Source: Flavobacterium frigoris PS1
GTDB lineage: Bacteria > Bacteroidota > Bacteroidia > Flavobacteriales > Flavobacteriaceae
NCBI RefSeq assembly: GCF_000252125.1
Contig: NZ_AHKF01000019.1
Coordinates: forward strand, 1-64,000
Direction: 5' to 3'
DNA length: 64,000 bases
In this document: positions 52,237 to 62,169 of the stretch, in pieces
How positions within the stretch are numbered: position 1 is the first letter of the stretch
How the letters are laid out: every line of letters begins with the position of its first letter
The notes under the pieces: generated by a model
Told to the model about the DNA's origin: nothing
The model's input: only the letters and a program-made list of their open reading frames with translations
Databases searched by the model: none
Program-made: the position numbers and the translations under genes

Positions 52237-54165
52237 TTATTTCACGAATCGTGTGATTGCTGTTTCAATTGACAGAAAGAGCAGTGCAAAGATAACAAAC
52301 CATTTCCAAATTTGATTGTCCATTCTGTTCGTTTGTAAAGTATCGAAAAAAGACGCTATAGAATCAGTCGATTTATAGTCAGAAAGTGTTTTTTCATTGG
52401 CTGCTGCCAAATCACTTTCTGTTCTACCGTAATTGAAACTGATGTTTTCTAATTTTTCATCTTGGTTGAAAATTTCAAAATTTCCTGCTTGCTCCGGATA
52501 ATCATTAAAAACTAATTTGACCTTATTGTTGAGGATCTGTTGAATGGGAATGAATTGTTCTGTTGCGTTTTTGACGGTTAGCACAGCATCTTTAGACAGT
52601 AATACGTCCACAAGAAAAGGATTTGAATTCCCTATCGTTAAGTTGTTTATACCGTTATTATGATTGCTTATTGCCATTTTATAAAAAACGGGAACGATTA
52701 ATGGCGACTGCTGGAAATTTGAATTTGATGTATTTATTGGTGCCGAGAACACATAAACTGTAGAAATGGAATTTGATACGGAGCTCAAGAAAGTGCTTTG
52801 GTCATCATTAGACAAAGCAGCCGGACTTGAACTAGATAGTCTAAAGGAACCATTTGTTCTTGGATATTGGAAATTGTTGATTTTATTTTCGAATACGGAA
52901 GTAAATAAAGGATGGTTGAAATTGATTTTAGTAATGAGTTTCTCTACATTTTCAAAGTTCTTAAATTGAATAGCTCCAAAATTCATCAGGAATGTATTCA
53001 TGTTCGCAATTGAATTTTTTGCTGAAGGGATTACAATCAGGTTTCCTCCCTTTTGCACAAAAGATTTTAAAGTGCTTTGTAAGGCTTGCGGAATTTCATC
53101 AAGTTCGTTCAATACGATTGCGTCTTGTTTCTCAATAGCATTGTAGTCTAATGAACTAATTGTTGAATTGTTGAAATTAAACTCATCACTGGTGTAAATC
53201 CGACTCAGGAAGTTGCTCTTTTCTGCTTCGCCAATGCTGATGATATTTGCCTTTTTTATTTCGGAAATACTGAAATATAAAGTATTGTCATAAGGTAATC
53301 TGTTGTCTGTTATTGAAACATAGCCATGAAAAGCTTGTTTTGGAATAGTGAAATTGATGCTCTTTTTCTTGGTTTCAAAGTCAACAATCGTTTTTGCGAT
53401 AAGCTTGTTTTGATTGTAGATGGCAATAGGTATAGGCTTAATACCAGATCCATAAGCAGACAAATCAACAGTGATTTCATAGAAATTATCGAGTGTTTCA
53501 TGAATGAAAACACTATCAATGGCAACGTTATTTTTTTGTTCTGCTTTTGGTGTGATGAAATGTATTAGCTCATTTTGATCACTTTTTTTGAGCTTTTTCG
53601 TTTCAATACCAACTGCATCGGTGATAATCACAATATCTTTTTTAAATGCTGATTTGTGCGAGTTTATTTTGGCTAGCGCATAGTCTAGTTGAAATGGGAT
53701 GGCACTATATTTTATATTTTGTAAGGTATTGCGAATTGATTTAATGTCAGTATTCCAGTAATTTTCGGAATTAGTAAGCAAAGAAAAAGTAGTGTTTTCC
53801 GGAGTATCTTCGAGTAATTCTTGCACAGCTCTTTTTAGTAATTCTCCCTTTTTTCCTTTCGCCTGCATACTGAATGAATTGTCTAATATAATGTACAGTT
53901 CATTAGTTGTGTTTTCATTGTCTTTAGCTTTGAAGTTGGGTTGTGCAAATGCAAAAATAATACAGCTTAACAATAATAAACGGGTGCTAAGGAGCAGCCA
54001 TTTCTTAATTTTAGAGCTTTTTCTGGTTTGTACGGTAAGTGCTTTTAGGAAACGAACATTGGTGAAATATTCTTTTTTGAAACGGCGAAATTGAAATAAG
54101 TGAACCAAAATTGGTACGATCAACAGGAAGAGAAAGTATAGAATTTCGGGATGTCTAAATTGCAT
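52237..54165 (-). CDS. BatA-domain protein with von Willebrand A-like domain
   Basis: 642 residues from ATG 54165. The longer frame upstream crosses the promoter and is not credible. It has an N-terminal BatA motif MQFRHPEILYFLFLLIVPILVHLFQFRRFKK with a membrane segment, a second segment (~57-75), then a vWA-like domain opening ELYIILDNSFSMQAKGKKGELL (DxSxS-type metal site) to ~250. A large periplasmic part and a C-terminal helix (~618-638) follow. Such proteins accompany Bat/MoxR systems, though no MoxR gene is adjacent here. First gene of the operon. Confidence 0.87.
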   Translation of the reverse strand: MQFRHPEILYFLFLLIVPILVHLFQFRRFKKEYFTNVRFLKALTVQTRKSSKIKKWLLLSTRLLLLSCIIFAFAQPNFKAKDNENTTNELYIILDNSFSMQAKGKKGELLKRAVQELLEDTPENTTFSLLTNSENYWNTDIKSIRNTLQNIKYSAIPFQLDYALAKINSHKSAFKKDIVIITDAVGIETKKLKKSDQNELIHFITPKAEQKNNVAIDSVFIHETLDNFYEITVDLSAYGSGIKPIPIAIYNQNKLIAKTIVDFETKKKSINFTIPKQAFHGYVSITDNRLPYDNTLYFSISEIKKANIISIGEAEKSNFLSRIYTSDEFNFNNSTISSLDYNAIEKQDAIVLNELDEIPQALQSTLKSFVQKGGNLIVIPSAKNSIANMNTFLMNFGAIQFKNFENVEKLITKINFNHPLFTSVFENKINNFQYPRTNGSFRLSSSSPAALSNDDQSTFLSSVSNSISTVYVFSAPINTSNSNFQQSPLIVPVFYKMAISNHNNGINNLTIGNSNPFLVDVLLSKDAVLTVKNATEQFIPIQQILNNKVKLVFNDYPEQAGNFEIFNQDEKLENISFNYGRTESDLAAANEKTLSDYKSTDSIASFFDTLQTNRMDNQIWKWFVIFALLFLSIETAITRFVK

Positions 54166-54182
54166 TCTAATATTTAGTTTAT

Positions 54183-54190
54183 CAAAAATA
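54183..54190 (-). promoter_or_regulatory. -7 element for the BatA-like operon (TATTTTTG)
   Basis: Exact TAnnTTTG match, 17 bases before the chosen start at 54165. It lies inside the longer open frame, supporting the shorter protein. Confidence 0.6.
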
Positions 54191-54358
54191 CATATTTGTT
54201 TGCAGTTGTAAGACGCTATTGTTTGATTTTTTGTTAGAGGAATCAATTTTATCTCTTTTTTTACCAAATCAGTTTTCAATTCACTTTATATTTTTAAAGG
54301 AATAGGATTTGGGTTCTGTATATTGTGTATTTTAGCTTTTCTAATAAAACTTCAAAAA

Positions 54359-55471
54359 ATGAAAAAACAATATTTCACTCTTTTTTTACTTTTAATTTGT
54401 GCAATTGGTCATGCACAAAAGGATAAATTTAATTTGTTGATTGGGACCTATACAACGGGATGTGATAGTAAAGGAATTTACGTGTATGAGTTTGATTCAA
54501 AAACAGCCGATTTTAATTTTAAAAATGCTTCTGAAAATGTGGTGAATCCAAGCTATTTGTCTATTTCAAAAGATAATGATTTTATTTATTCTGTAAATGA
54601 AAATGGAGTTCAAAGTAAAGTGAGTTCTTTTGGTTTTGATTCAACAACTGGAAAATTAGATTTTTTAAATTCTCAAGATTCAGAGGGAGCAGATCCGTGT
54701 TATATCATTAACGATGATAAAAACGTAATCGTTGCCAATTATTCTGGTGGGAATATCTCCGTTTTTGGAAAAAACAGTGATGGAAGTATTGCCGAAGCAA
54801 AACAAGTGATTCAGCATTACGGAAAAGGGCCTAACTCCAAAAGACAAGAAGGGCCACATGTACATATGGTGCATTTTTCCCCAGATAAAAAGTTTGTTTT
54901 GTCTAATGATTTAGGGAATGATAAGGTGTATTCGTATGAATATGATGCCAACTCAACTAACAAAACCTTAAAAGTAAAAGATAGCGTTTCAGTAGCTATG
55001 GGAAGTGGACCTAGACACTTGACTTTTAGCAAAGACGGAAAGTATGTTTATCTATTGCAAGAATTGGATGGCGCTTTAACTACTTTCTGTTACTCAAAAG
55101 GAAAATTAAAAAAAATAGGTGAAACCAGCATCTTGGCAAAAGATTTCAAAGGAAAATTTAGTTCTGCTGATATTCATATTTCACCAGACGGCAAATTTCT
55201 GTATGCGTCAAATAGAGGAGAGGCTAATGCTATTACTATCTTTAAAATAGCAAAGAATGGGAAATTAGAATTGAAAGGGCAAACGAGTACGTTGGGTAAG
55301 GGACCACGTAACTTCGCAATTGACCCAACAGGGAACTTTCTATTGGTAGCACATCAATACACTAACAACATCATGATTTTTAAAAGAAATCAATCAACTG
55401 GTGCGCTTACTGATACTGGCAAGAGAATTGACTTATGTTCTCCTGTGTGTTTAGTGTTTGCTGAAAATTAG
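54359..55471 (+). CDS. Lactonase family protein (6-phosphogluconolactonase-like beta-propeller), exported
   Basis: 370 residues from ATG 54359, where a clean signal peptide begins (MKKQYFTLFLLLICAIGHAQ). A start 36 bases upstream would spoil it. Seven-bladed propeller features are GTYTTGCDSKGIYVYEFD, SYLSISKDNDFIYSVNENG, GPHVHMVHFSPDKKFV, GSGPRHLTFSKDGKYVYL and a final GPRNFAIDPTGNFLLVAHQ. Related YbhE proteins hydrolyse 6-phosphogluconolactone, but the signal peptide places this one in the periplasm, so a different lactone is likely. Monocistronic. Confidence 0.9.
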   Translation: MKKQYFTLFLLLICAIGHAQKDKFNLLIGTYTTGCDSKGIYVYEFDSKTADFNFKNASENVVNPSYLSISKDNDFIYSVNENGVQSKVSSFGFDSTTGKLDFLNSQDSEGADPCYIINDDKNVIVANYSGGNISVFGKNSDGSIAEAKQVIQHYGKGPNSKRQEGPHVHMVHFSPDKKFVLSNDLGNDKVYSYEYDANSTNKTLKVKDSVSVAMGSGPRHLTFSKDGKYVYLLQELDGALTTFCYSKGKLKKIGETSILAKDFKGKFSSADIHISPDGKFLYASNRGEANAITIFKIAKNGKLELKGQTSTLGKGPRNFAIDPTGNFLLVAHQYTNNIMIFKRNQSTGALTDTGKRIDLCSPVCLVFAEN

Positions 55472-55500
55472 AAAAGCCCTAATATTATTTGTGGAAAAGG

Positions 55501-55542
55501 AAAAAGGCTAAAAAATGAGATTCATTTTTTAGCCTTTTTTTT
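55501..55542. terminator. Bidirectional terminator
   Basis: 18-bp perfect stem (55501-55518 / 55522-55539), A tract left and T tract right, between the convergent lactonase and helicase genes. Confidence 0.92.
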
Positions 55543-55545
55543 ATG

Positions 55546-56898
55546 CTATTTGTTTTTATCTTTTCTCTTTTTGTCTCTCGTTTTTAACATATTGCGATTG
55601 ACAGATCCATGAGTTTTTTTCTTGGTAACTCCAGGACCACCTAAATTGACTTTTTTATTCTTTTTACTTTTCTCTTGAAAAGCACCATCTCCTTCAAGCT
55701 TCTTCTTTTTCATTAAGAACTTAACTACTTGTCGCTCTTTCTCTGGCTCGATTAGTTTTGCAGAAATTTCTACCTCTTCAGGGAATGTTTCGATTGCTAA
55801 TTCCATATTCATCAAGACTTCGACCTCGACTTTATACTCTTCTTCACGTGGAGCAATAAAACTGATTGCAATACCGGTTTTATCCGCACGACCTGTTCTA
55901 CCAATCCTATGCATGTATAATTCAGGCATGTCAGGCATTTCAAAGTTGACAACATGTGTAATGTTAGAAATGTCCAATCCTCTAGCCATAATGTCCGTTG
56001 TTATAAGACCACGAAGATTTCCTTCTTGAAACGAAGCCATAGTGCTCAAACGGTAATTTTGAGATTTATTAGAGTGGATTACTCCAAATTGATCTTCAAA
56101 ATCTTCCTCGATACGCTCATGAAGCATATCAGAAATTTTCTTATTGTTGACAAACACTAAAACACGACTCATGTTTTCATTGTTTTGCAATAAGTGTTTT
56201 AATAGATTTACCTTAGTGTTAAAGTTGGGAGCATTATACGCGATTTGTTTAATGTTTTCTAACGGAGTTCCAGAAGCTGAAAGTGTAACCTCCTCAGAAT
56301 AGTCAAAATAGTCGTTCAAAATCGCATCCACTTCATCAGTCATGGTTGCTGAAAAGAGAATGTTCTGACGTTTTTTTGGCATCATAGCCAAAATAGCTGT
56401 TAACTGAGTACGGAAACCTAAATTTAACATTTCATCAAATTCATCGATAACTAGTTTCTGCATGTCCTCAAAACGGATTACATTGTCTAATGTTAAATCC
56501 ATGATTCTTCCGGGCGTTCCTACCAGTATGTCGCAACCTTTGTAAACAGTTGTTTTTTGTGTATTGATGTTCACTCCACCGAAAATAGCCACAGTACGAA
56601 CCGACATGTATTTCGTCAGTTTTTCTACTTCCTCTGCAACCTGAACTACAAGTTCACGAGTAGGGACTAGGATTACTATTTTTGGGGTATGGCCTTCAGT
56701 AAATTTGTATAATTTTAATAAGGGTAAAAGATAGGCAAATGTCTTACCAGTTCCCGTTTGTGCAATACCCATCATGTCGCGACCTGACATTATCACAGAG
56801 AAAGTTTTTTCCTGAATAGGAGTAGGTGTTGTGTATCCTAAATCATCAATTGCTTTTTGTACTGATTTAGGAAGGTTGAATTGCTCAAAAGTGGTCAT
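55546..56898 (-). CDS. DEAD-box-type RNA helicase with DEFD motif II
   Basis: 450 residues. Core motifs: AQTGTGKT, PTRELV, GTPGR, motif II reading VIDEFDEM (D-E-F-D in place of DEAD), SAT, MARGLD and HRIGRTGR. The two acidic residues that bind Mg-ATP are kept, so it should be active. A short Lys-rich tail (~395-450: KKKKLEGDG.., KTRDKKRKDKNK) replaces the RGG tail of the helicase at 7030. A role in RNA unwinding or ribosome assembly is inferred. A -7 element lies 17 bases upstream. Confidence 0.93.
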   Translation of the reverse strand: MTTFEQFNLPKSVQKAIDDLGYTTPTPIQEKTFSVIMSGRDMMGIAQTGTGKTFAYLLPLLKLYKFTEGHTPKIVILVPTRELVVQVAEEVEKLTKYMSVRTVAIFGGVNINTQKTTVYKGCDILVGTPGRIMDLTLDNVIRFEDMQKLVIDEFDEMLNLGFRTQLTAILAMMPKKRQNILFSATMTDEVDAILNDYFDYSEEVTLSASGTPLENIKQIAYNAPNFNTKVNLLKHLLQNNENMSRVLVFVNNKKISDMLHERIEEDFEDQFGVIHSNKSQNYRLSTMASFQEGNLRGLITTDIMARGLDISNITHVVNFEMPDMPELYMHRIGRTGRADKTGIAISFIAPREEEYKVEVEVLMNMELAIETFPEEVEISAKLIEPEKERQVVKFLMKKKKLEGDGAFQEKSKKNKKVNLGGPGVTKKKTHGSVNRNMLKTRDKKRKDKNK

Positions 56899-56914
56899 TT
56901 GCTTAAATTTTTTG

Positions 56915-56922
56915 CAAAGATA
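56915..56922 (-). promoter_or_regulatory. -7 element for the DEFD helicase (TATCTTTG)
   Basis: Exact TAnnTTTG on the minus strand, with a TTAG about 21 bases further up that may be the -33 box. Confidence 0.6.
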
Positions 56923-57005
56923 GTCTTTTTGAAAGTAAAGATACTAATTGCTTTTTTTTTGCCTTTAATCAATGAATTTAAAAGATATCTCTAACGATAA
57001 TATTT

Positions 57006-58271
57006 TTATTTAAAACGAAGATCCCATGACAAAGTAATATTGTAAATCCAAAAGTAATTGCCTTGATCGAAGGTGATTTCTTGGTGCGTAACACCAAATT
57101 GTGCTCCCCAGGCATTTTTTTTATTTGCGGTCGTAAAATAATAGCCCATATTTAGTTTTTGGGATTTTAGATTCACAATTGCGCTTTGATTTGCGCTGAA
57201 ATTAAATTGGTTAATTTCTGGAGAAAATCCCATTCCAAAAGTAAAACCTAGGTAATTATCAGCATCGCTTCGGTATTTTCTGTACGTAAAAGTTCCAGAA
57301 GAACTGGTGCCATTGTCGCCTGGTGTAAAATAAGGGCGGATAGACAAATAGCTGTTTCCAGTATACCATCCTATCGAACCGGTATATATATTAGTCGTTG
57401 TATCGTATTTTAGAGAACGGAATCCAAGTGAAACTTCGAAGCTTTTAGGTAATGATTTATAAAGCTCGGCGCCATATCTTAAATCTGGAAAAAGGAACGT
57501 ATTTGCTACACCCACATTCAGATAAGCATAGACTCCTTTTGCAATTTTTGGATACATATCCAATTCAAATTGAGTTCCATTTTCATTAAACCTTCTGTTG
57601 AAGTTAAATTTAGCTATTACGCTTCCGTATTTTGTTTGTCGGCCGTAAGCTAAAGTATAATATTGCATCGGATCAAAGACTTCTGAATACAAATCTACTG
57701 CCGTTATAATTCCAATTGTATTATTTCTAAGCGTTGTACTTAAATTAGCTTTATAGTCTTTAGCCTTTTGGTCTTCGGGGTTTTTGTCTAATATATATTC
57801 TACTGTACTGAAAGCTTCTAAAGGGTTCTTTGTATTTTCTTGTGCTGTTGCTTTCAAATATAATATCTCGGCATCATCTGGAAATTGTTTCAATGCTTCA
57901 GTGGTCATTTCTAAGGCAGTGTACGGTTTTTCTCCCCAGATTTCATTTTTTATTGCAGCAATCCATGTAGTTTTGTTCTGAGGATCTTTCTCTAATACAT
58001 AAGCAAATTCTTTTCGTGCATTTTTGTATTCACTATCCCAAGAATAGGTAGAGGCTAAAAAAGAACGAATATCATGATAGTCTGGGTATTTTGTCAAAAT
58101 AGACAATAGAGTATCTTGAGCTTGCTTCCTGTGGTCATTGAACGCCAATTGACGTGCAGTCTCAAAAGAAGTGTCTGGATTACCATTATAGGTTTTTCCT
58201 TGTCCATATGTTTGGAACACGCAAGCAAAGGCAACTATAAAACTGAGCTTAATTACTGTTTTTGAAATCAT
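57006..58271 (-). CDS. TPR protein with YaiO-type outer-membrane beta-barrel
   Basis: 421 residues. A signal peptide (1-23) is followed by helical TPR-like repeats (~30-175: ETARQLAFNDHRKQAQDTLLSILTKYPDYHD, YKNARKEFAYVLEKDPQNKTTW) and a YaiO-type barrel (~190-421) ending in an aromatic strand (YNITLSWDLRFK). TPR plus barrel in one chain is the design of the polysaccharide exporters PgaA and BcsC, though this barrel is smaller. Its start overlaps the stop of the LtaS-like gene by 4 bases (ATGA), indicating coupled translation. Last gene of the five-gene operon; export of a polymer is inferred. Confidence 0.87.
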   Translation of the reverse strand: MISKTVIKLSFIVAFACVFQTYGQGKTYNGNPDTSFETARQLAFNDHRKQAQDTLLSILTKYPDYHDIRSFLASTYSWDSEYKNARKEFAYVLEKDPQNKTTWIAAIKNEIWGEKPYTALEMTTEALKQFPDDAEILYLKATAQENTKNPLEAFSTVEYILDKNPEDQKAKDYKANLSTTLRNNTIGIITAVDLYSEVFDPMQYYTLAYGRQTKYGSVIAKFNFNRRFNENGTQFELDMYPKIAKGVYAYLNVGVANTFLFPDLRYGAELYKSLPKSFEVSLGFRSLKYDTTTNIYTGSIGWYTGNSYLSIRPYFTPGDNGTSSSGTFTYRKYRSDADNYLGFTFGMGFSPEINQFNFSANQSAIVNLKSQKLNMGYYFTTANKKNAWGAQFGVTHQEITFDQGNYFWIYNITLSWDLRFK

Positions 58272-60706
58272 TCTTTTAGGGATTTTTTGAAATTTAGGAA
58301 ATCATCATTTTTAGGATATTTTTTTATGATACTATCAATGATTTTATTTGATTTTGAAATGTTGTTTGTTCGTTTATAAGCCTGGGCTAATTTAAGTGCG
58401 AGTTCTGGTGTTTTTACATCATTTTTCATTGCTTTTTTAGCAATTGCAATTCCTTTTTCATTTTGGCCAGACCACCAATATACGTCCATTAAAGCGAGGT
58501 AGCTGTCATTGTAAAAGGGAGTTCTTTTTACTACGTTCAATAATTCGGATTCGGCATTTTTGTAATCGCCATCCCAAGCTAATGTTCGTGCTTTTAATGT
58601 TCTTACATCGCCATAATTAGGTAATTCATTTAAAATATAATTACAAAGTAATCGTGCTTTTTCTCGCTCTTTATTAAAAGCAAATTCTCTGGCTAACAAG
58701 AATGTCTCGTCAAAATTCAAATCTTTTGTCAATTTTTTAATAACAACTAGTTCTTTTGCTGAAAATTCAAAAGCAGGTTGTGTGTATATATTTAAAGAAT
58801 TCGGGATGATTTTGTTTTTCTGTGTTAAGTAGGCATTTAATCTTTTGAACTCTTGTAAAGAGTCGGTAACCGTTTTTAAAACAGCAGCGTCTTCAATTTT
58901 GCTAATGTTGAAATTGGAGTTTATTTTAAATAATTCTCCATCAGAATAGAGATAGTCCTTGTAAATATAATCGTTAATACTTCCCTTGTAGCGCATTAAA
59001 GGGATGTGGTGCATATTTCGAAATTGTTTTGTAGTGTCTAATCCTTGGCTCATCCAGGCAGTTTTCTCCATCTTGTTGAACTTGTAGTTATTCATTAAAA
59101 AAGAAAGTAAACTAGGGGTAACGTCCCAATGTGATGAAACGGATTTAAATGTTTCCGGTTTTTTTAGCATGGGACTATAAATGAAAAACGGAACATGGAA
59201 GCGGCTTAATTTATCTCTTTGGGGTATTGGAATCAGTCTGTGATCACCTGTAATAATGAAAATTGTATTTTTAAACTCGGGTCTTTTAGCATAGGATTCC
59301 ATAAAGTTTTTGATGGAATTATCCGTGTAAAGTAAACAAGCAAAAATATCTTTGTACGCTTTTATTTCGGATGCTGAAGCGCCTAGATTCTTGTTGGAAT
59401 TCACAATGCTGTCTACCTTTTTTAAATAAGCATTTTTTGAAGGGAAATCAAAAGGCTCGTGATTGGTAAGCGTCATAATAATATCCAATCTCGGCTCTTT
59501 TTTACCAACAATTTCTGACAATGTTTTTCTGAAGATTTCAGCATCTGGGTAGCCCCATGAAAATCCTCCAGAATTTTCTTTTGTTTTTACGTAACCAGGA
59601 CCAAATTTATTGATGTCGATAACATTATCGATTCCATTGTACTCTAAGAAATTAATTTTTCTATCAAAACTAGATTCGTCACCGCTGTAATACGAAGTAG
59701 TGTAATCATTGGCTTTTAAAACACTGATTAGTGAAACATGAGAGGGTAAGGGGGTTAATTCCAAAAAACCTTTTTCTCCATATGGTAATGATCCTATTAA
59801 GGAAGGGAGAGCGCCAAAAGTCCGACCAGCATTACTGACGAAATTTTCCCAATACAATGATTTTGGAATTAAGGAATCGAGATAAGGTGTAAATCCTCTG
59901 TAAGCATTTTTGCCTGTGAATTCACTTCCTAATCCTTCTACGATGATCATTACTATATTTGGCTTCTCTTCATGTATTTCAAAAAAAGGAGACAAGACAT
60001 CTTCAGATGATTTAAAAGACTGGACTAGAGGATAGTCCTTTTTATAAAATAGGCTTGCTGAATTGGTTAAGTTCTTATCATTTTGAAAGCGGATGATATC
60101 AGCAGTAAAGAAGGATAACTTGTTTTGATAAGGAGCATTTGAAACTTCAGGAATAATAAACTTTAAACTGCCCAGAGTGAGTATCGCTAAACCCGAAATA
60201 ATATAAATTTTTCGCTCATTCGGATCGCTCATCAAAACAGTGTTTACTCCTAAATTGATGCCCAAGTAAAGAACTGGAAATAGAATAAAAGGAAAGAAAT
60301 ACAGATAGGACAATGATTCTGAAGCGGTAACGGTTGTGTACATATCCCCCATAGAATATCCTAGGATATCAGCCCCAAGGTTTATTAGCGTGGTAAGACT
60401 GTATTTTACCAGGGCAAATTGACCTATTATAATTACACAAAATAGTATTTTAATAGCAATATCATTGTATGGCTTTTTGATAAAAAGAAAGGCTACATAC
60501 AGAGGTAAAAGCAATAAACCAATAATTAGTCCAGTCCAGAAATCATTAATTAATTTATATGCTAAAGTGGTCGCAACTTCTACTTCTATACCATTTGATG
60601 CAATAGAATATATTTCAAATAAAGTAATCAGCCAAAATGTAAAGATTAGCGAGAGTGTTAAATAAATATAATTTGAAGTAGTATTAAAAGATAATTTAAT
60701 TTTCAT
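58268..60706 (-). CDS. LtaS-like membrane transferase (alkaline phosphatase superfamily) with C-terminal TPRs
   Basis: 812 residues. Five membrane helices (~13-35, 58-78, 86-106, 133-153, 166-186) precede an extracytoplasmic catalytic domain (~245-560): metal E257 in IIVEGLGSE, probable nucleophile T296 in GRTFGAL, metal residues D488/H489 in TGDHRLIP, and HVPFFIYSP. No CxPxR sulfatase motif is present, so a phosphotransferase (phosphoglycerol or phosphoethanolamine type) is likelier than a sulfatase. TPR-like helices occupy ~680-812, an uncommon addition that mirrors the TPRs of the next protein. It could decorate the polymer made by the adjacent GT2. Confidence 0.88.
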   Translation of the reverse strand: MKIKLSFNTTSNYIYLTLSLIFTFWLITLFEIYSIASNGIEVEVATTLAYKLINDFWTGLIIGLLLLPLYVAFLFIKKPYNDIAIKILFCVIIIGQFALVKYSLTTLINLGADILGYSMGDMYTTVTASESLSYLYFFPFILFPVLYLGINLGVNTVLMSDPNERKIYIISGLAILTLGSLKFIIPEVSNAPYQNKLSFFTADIIRFQNDKNLTNSASLFYKKDYPLVQSFKSSEDVLSPFFEIHEEKPNIVMIIVEGLGSEFTGKNAYRGFTPYLDSLIPKSLYWENFVSNAGRTFGALPSLIGSLPYGEKGFLELTPLPSHVSLISVLKANDYTTSYYSGDESSFDRKINFLEYNGIDNVIDINKFGPGYVKTKENSGGFSWGYPDAEIFRKTLSEIVGKKEPRLDIIMTLTNHEPFDFPSKNAYLKKVDSIVNSNKNLGASASEIKAYKDIFACLLYTDNSIKNFMESYAKRPEFKNTIFIITGDHRLIPIPQRDKLSRFHVPFFIYSPMLKKPETFKSVSSHWDVTPSLLSFLMNNYKFNKMEKTAWMSQGLDTTKQFRNMHHIPLMRYKGSINDYIYKDYLYSDGELFKINSNFNISKIEDAAVLKTVTDSLQEFKRLNAYLTQKNKIIPNSLNIYTQPAFEFSAKELVVIKKLTKDLNFDETFLLAREFAFNKEREKARLLCNYILNELPNYGDVRTLKARTLAWDGDYKNAESELLNVVKRTPFYNDSYLALMDVYWWSGQNEKGIAIAKKAMKNDVKTPELALKLAQAYKRTNNISKSNKIIDSIIKKYPKNDDFLNFKKSLKE

Positions 60707-60731
60707 GGCATGGATATTTGTTTTCTTTCGT

Positions 60732-62168
60732 CTATTTTTTTTCGGTATTTGTCATTCCTTTTCTTGTCATCTCTCCCCATTTCTTCTTTTTGTTAAAATA
60801 GTAGTCTATGTTTCCTACAACAGCGGAATAGACAATAAAGGGATGAACAGCAAAAGGTTCTAAGAAAGCGATCTTTAATAAATTAAATCCTATTCCTTTC
60901 TTCTTATACTGATGGTAAGTGAGTTCTTCCGATAAAATGGCAACAATGGAAAATAAGACTGTAAACAAATAGGCCATAATGATAAACGCAGCCGTATAAT
61001 CCCACCTTACTTGTTTAAGTGCGACAAGAATCCCAAAATACAATAATCCTAGGACTTCGATTAACGGTGCTAATCTTTCAAAAAACAACCAATATGGATA
61101 ACTTAAAAGACCCATGGATCTATATTTACGATTAAACCCAATTTTTCGATGTTTTCTGAGTGTTTCAATTGTACCTCGGGTCCATCTGTTTCTTTGAGAA
61201 ATGAATATTTTATAATTATCGGGGGCTTCTGTCCAGCATAAGGGGTCAGGAATATATGCTACCTTATATTTCTCTTTTTGCTCCTCCATAAATCCTCTCA
61301 TTCGAACAATAATCTCCATGTCTTCTCCAACCGTCTTTGTATCGTAGCCTCCAACTTCAATGGCTATCTTTTTGTCAAACATGCCAAAGGCTCCTGAAAT
61401 AACTAGTAATCCATTAAGTCTACTCCATGCCATTCGGCCTAATAAAAAAGCGCGTATGTACTCCAGAATTTGGCCCTTTTCGAGCATTTTTTTTGGCAGA
61501 TTAACATCTATTAATTTACCATCTTTGATTATACAGGAATTTGCGATTCGGATTACTCCTCCCGCGGCAATTACCTTGGTATCTGTAGATTCTAAAAATG
61601 GTTTTACCATTTTTTGAAGTGCCTCTTCGAGCAATAAACAATCTACATCTATACAAGCGACATACTTATTATTACTTAAATTTAGGCCTGTGTTTAATGC
61701 ATCTGCTTTTCCACCATTCTCTTTATCTACGACAATCAATTTTTCAAATGCCGGATTCGTGGATTTAAAAATGCCTGCCCTAAGTGGTTTTGTTGGGATT
61801 TGTTCATTAACAAGAAAATCTACTTTTATCAAGTCATAAGCTTTGATTAGTTTTTCTAAGCTGTCATCTTTGCTTCCGTCATTTACTATAATTACATCAT
61901 AATTTACATAATGATTAGATAATAACGAACGTACGTTTTCAATAATATTCAAGCTTTCATTGTAAGCCGGCGCTATAATTGAGATGGAAGGTGCTATAGT
62001 AGAAGATAATATTTCTTTGTAGTTAACAAAGCTATTTTTTTTCATATATGCTATGGTTTCTGTCGCAGAAATTATTGCCAAAACAATGTACGAGCCTATT
62101 GTTGTAATGGCATAAACAAAAAATATATAACGAATTACAAGAAAAATTTCAATAGTATTGATTTCCAT
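60732..62168 (-). CDS. Processive-type family 2 glycosyltransferase (membrane synthase)
   Basis: 478 residues. An N-terminal helix (~8-35) is followed by a cytosolic GT-A domain with D97 in VNDGSKD, D174-V-D176, the catalytic acidic pair in VGEDME (E282/D283) and QRNRW (325-329, the Q-x-x-R-W acceptor-tunnel motif). At least four C-terminal helices follow (~365-455). This is the layout of PgaC and other processive synthases that polymerise and extrude a polysaccharide. No PilZ domain is attached, so c-di-GMP control is not evident. It starts one base after the HEAT gene stop. Sugar unknown. Confidence 0.91.
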   Translation of the reverse strand: MEINTIEIFLVIRYIFFVYAITTIGSYIVLAIISATETIAYMKKNSFVNYKEILSSTIAPSISIIAPAYNESLNIIENVRSLLSNHYVNYDVIIVNDGSKDDSLEKLIKAYDLIKVDFLVNEQIPTKPLRAGIFKSTNPAFEKLIVVDKENGGKADALNTGLNLSNNKYVACIDVDCLLLEEALQKMVKPFLESTDTKVIAAGGVIRIANSCIIKDGKLIDVNLPKKMLEKGQILEYIRAFLLGRMAWSRLNGLLVISGAFGMFDKKIAIEVGGYDTKTVGEDMEIIVRMRGFMEEQKEKYKVAYIPDPLCWTEAPDNYKIFISQRNRWTRGTIETLRKHRKIGFNRKYRSMGLLSYPYWLFFERLAPLIEVLGLLYFGILVALKQVRWDYTAAFIIMAYLFTVLFSIVAILSEELTYHQYKKKGIGFNLLKIAFLEPFAVHPFIVYSAVVGNIDYYFNKKKKWGEMTRKGMTNTEKK

Positions 62169-62169
62169 A

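Noticed and set aside
54166-54279. N-terminal extension of the BatA-like protein to 54279
   Set aside because: It crosses a TATTTTTG promoter element and puts 38 unrelated residues before the canonical BatA N-terminus.
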